Source: CALARM01 sp964431735 (GTDB lineage: Bacteria; Vulcanimicrobiota; SpSt-956; JAKJGF01). From it: a DNA stretch of 6,845 nucleotides. Made by a program: the position numbers and the translations under genes. Below are positions 6,271 to 6,845 of this stretch, in pieces. How positions within the stretch are numbered: the first letter of the stretch is position 1; each line of letters opens with the position of its first letter. The DNA lies in assembly GCA_964431735.1 (NCBI GenBank), contig CAYSLJ010000253.1, positions 1 to 6,845 on the forward strand, written 5' to 3'. The notes below the pieces were generated by a model. That model searched no databases. It was not told where the DNA came from and saw nothing but the letters and a program-made list of their open reading frames with translations.

Positions 6271-6307
6271 GTGAGCAGTGAGTTCTTTATTCTCACTCAC
6301 TGCTCAC
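6271..6307 (+). terminator. Hairpin after the propeller gene (GAGCAGTGA type)
   Basis: GTGAGCAGTGAG (6271-6282) pairs perfectly with CTCACTGCTCAC (6296-6307) around a 13-base T-rich loop, seven bases past the TAG stop. The 12-bp stem is strong, but the following sequence lacks a long T run. It shares the 9-bp stem core with the hairpin at 699-732 behind the selenoprotein gene, so a common 3'-end element was copied to both places. Confidence 0.6.
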
Positions 6308-6337
6308 TAATACCTTTCCAGATAAATTCGTACCCAT

Positions 6338-6453
6338 TTTATCAGCTTCTGTCTGCCAGGCTCTTCCCAAAAACATATAATCCTCCTGAAAGAAAACCTG
6401 TTTTTAGAGACATCTACTATTTTGCCTCTATTTATAGTGTATTTCATAACTTA
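6338..6453. repeat. Inverted counterpart of region A blocks
   Basis: The blocks at 6338-6365 and 6429-6453 are reverse complements of 1042-1069 (24 of 28) and 961-985 (24 of 25). The intervening sequence has diverged. In region B these blocks lie left of the heptamer arrays, whereas in region A they lie right of the long repeat. Confidence 0.75.
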
Positions 6454-6469
6454 TTAGAATTTAAGTTAT
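6446..6469. repeat. Short hairpin abutting the heptamer stem-loop
   Basis: ATAACTTA (6446-6453) and TAAGTTAT (6462-6469) are perfect 8-bp inverted repeats with an 8-base spacer, ending two bases before the first GTGACGC unit. The left arm is the end of the block shared with region A. Confidence 0.6.
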
Positions 6470-6470
6470 C

Positions 6471-6539
6471 GTGACGCGTAACGCGTAACGCGTGACGGGT
6501 TTAATCCCTGCGCATCACGCATGACGCTTTACGCATTAC
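6471..6539. repeat. Heptamer stem-loop: four units, loop, four inverted units
   Basis: Left arm: GTGACGC, GTAACGC, GTAACGC, GTGACGG (6471-6498). Right arm: GCATCAC, GCATGAC, GCTTTAC, GCATTAC (6512-6539). The 13 bases between them contain T-T-T-A-A-T flanked by GGG (6497-6499) and CCC (6506-6508), which would close the tip. Most arm mismatches are transitions, which become G-U or A-C oppositions, so an RNA hairpin of about 70 bases is plausible. Heptamer phase is kept through both arms. Confidence 0.8.
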
Positions 6540-6556
6540 GAGGTCATTATTTATGG

Positions 6557-6576
6557 ATAGTTATGAAACTAACTAT
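6557..6576. repeat. Short inverted repeat in region B
   Basis: ATAGTTA (6557-6563) and TAACTAT (6570-6576) are perfect 7-bp inverted repeats with a 6-base spacer. The TAACTATAATT sequence here also occurs near the window start (about 19-29), and a related AACTATGATGTAATT lies in both long-repeat copies. It may be a worn fragment of the same repeat family. Confidence 0.4.
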
Positions 6577-6673
6577 AATTTACAACTGGTTCTTAATACA
6601 GTATATATTTTTCTCCGGAACCTGGCAATGGAAAGGATTTGAATAAATATTACTTTTCCGATAGGCTCTTAGG

Positions 6674-6798
6674 ACTGTAAGAAAAATAACTCCGGCAAAT
6701 TGTTGGAACAATAATTACCCTCGCGTCACGCGTTACGCTTTACGCATCACGATATAAATTATAACTATGATGTAATTATTTTCAGACAGTTCCTTAGT
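6674..6798 (+). repeat. Long dispersed repeat, copy B (125 bp)
   Basis: Direct counterpart of 855-965. It is 14 bases longer, and the whole difference lies in the internal heptamer array (four units here, two there). The 48 bases right of the array are nearly identical between the copies (47 of 48), while the 49 bases to the left have diverged slightly (44 of 49). The similarity ends at about 6798. Confidence 0.85.
6723..6750 (-). repeat. Heptamer array, 4 units of GCGTYAC type
   Basis: The units are GCGTCAC, GCGTTAC, GCTTTAC and GCATCAC. The last two share the GCTTTAC and GCATCAC variants found in the right arm of the stem-loop at 6512-6539, suggesting exchange of units among arrays. The array can pair with the left arm at 6485-6497 (13 of 14 across the first two units). 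Confidence 0.85.
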
Positions 6799-6845
6799 AC
6801 CGCAACAGGTAAATTGGTACCCAAAAAAAATATGGCACTCACTCC

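Larger units (their letters stand above)
6264..6845. other. Non-coding repeat region B after the propeller gene
   Basis: These 582 bases to the window edge hold no supported gene. They contain a terminator hairpin (6271-6307), two blocks matching region A in inverted orientation (6338-6365 and 6429-6453), a small hairpin (6446-6469), a stem-loop built of eight heptamers (6471-6539), a further inverted repeat (6557-6576), and long repeat copy B (6674-6798) with its own heptamer array. From 6799 to the end I see nothing beyond an A-run at about 6823. Confidence 0.7.

Noticed and set aside
6238..6474. A 78-residue plus-strand reading frame past the propeller stop.
   Set aside because: It begins inside the propeller gene, runs through the terminator hairpin and the repeat blocks, and has no ribosome binding site.
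785..6750. Heptamer arrays as a CRISPR array.
   Set aside because: Units are seven bases and contiguous with no spacers, there are no cas genes, and unit variants are not flanked by unique sequence.

Overview
The window is AT-rich bacterial DNA. It carries AGGAGG-type ribosome binding sites, sigma-70-like promoters and Sec signal peptides. One gene has a bacterial-style selenocysteine insertion element directly after an in-frame UGA, so the host should be a selenocysteine-using bacterium, probably an anaerobe or microaerophile. No gene is diagnostic of a phylum. The repeat-rich, loosely packed intergenic DNA suggests an environmental lineage rather than a compact model genome.

Layout. At 100-690 there is a promoter and a secreted thioredoxin-like gene. 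It is interrupted by an in-frame UGA at exactly the first redox position of the CxxC site, giving U-G-A-C, and a perfect 8-bp stem-loop follows. It is best read as one 171-residue selenoprotein, not two fragments. At 691-1119 lies a non-coding region (repeat region A) of hairpins, heptamer arrays and a long dispersed repeat. At 1120-2601 (minus strand) is pgi, glucose-6-phosphate isomerase, with its own promoter. A short divergent region leads to two plus-strand genes 17 bases apart: a DUF4259-family protein (2825-3223) and a 393-residue protein I do not recognise (3241-4422). A tandem TTTTCAC array at 4433-4460 runs into the promoter of a 584-residue exported PQQ-type beta-propeller protein (4509-6263). 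The window ends with repeat region B (6264-6845), related to region A.

How the parts relate. The genes do not form one obvious pathway. pgi is a monocistronic housekeeping gene, the DUF4259 gene and its neighbour look like an operon, and the selenoprotein and the propeller are separate exported proteins. The connecting theme is the repeat DNA. Regions A and B share a long direct repeat whose two copies differ in length by exactly two heptamers, plus two blocks in inverted orientation. Three heptamer types (GTGACGC, GTGAAAA and GTGAGCA, seen on one strand or the other) share a GTGA core and occur at gene ends, at a promoter and inside hairpins. The most notable items are the selenoprotein with its insertion element, and this GTGA-core heptamer system.
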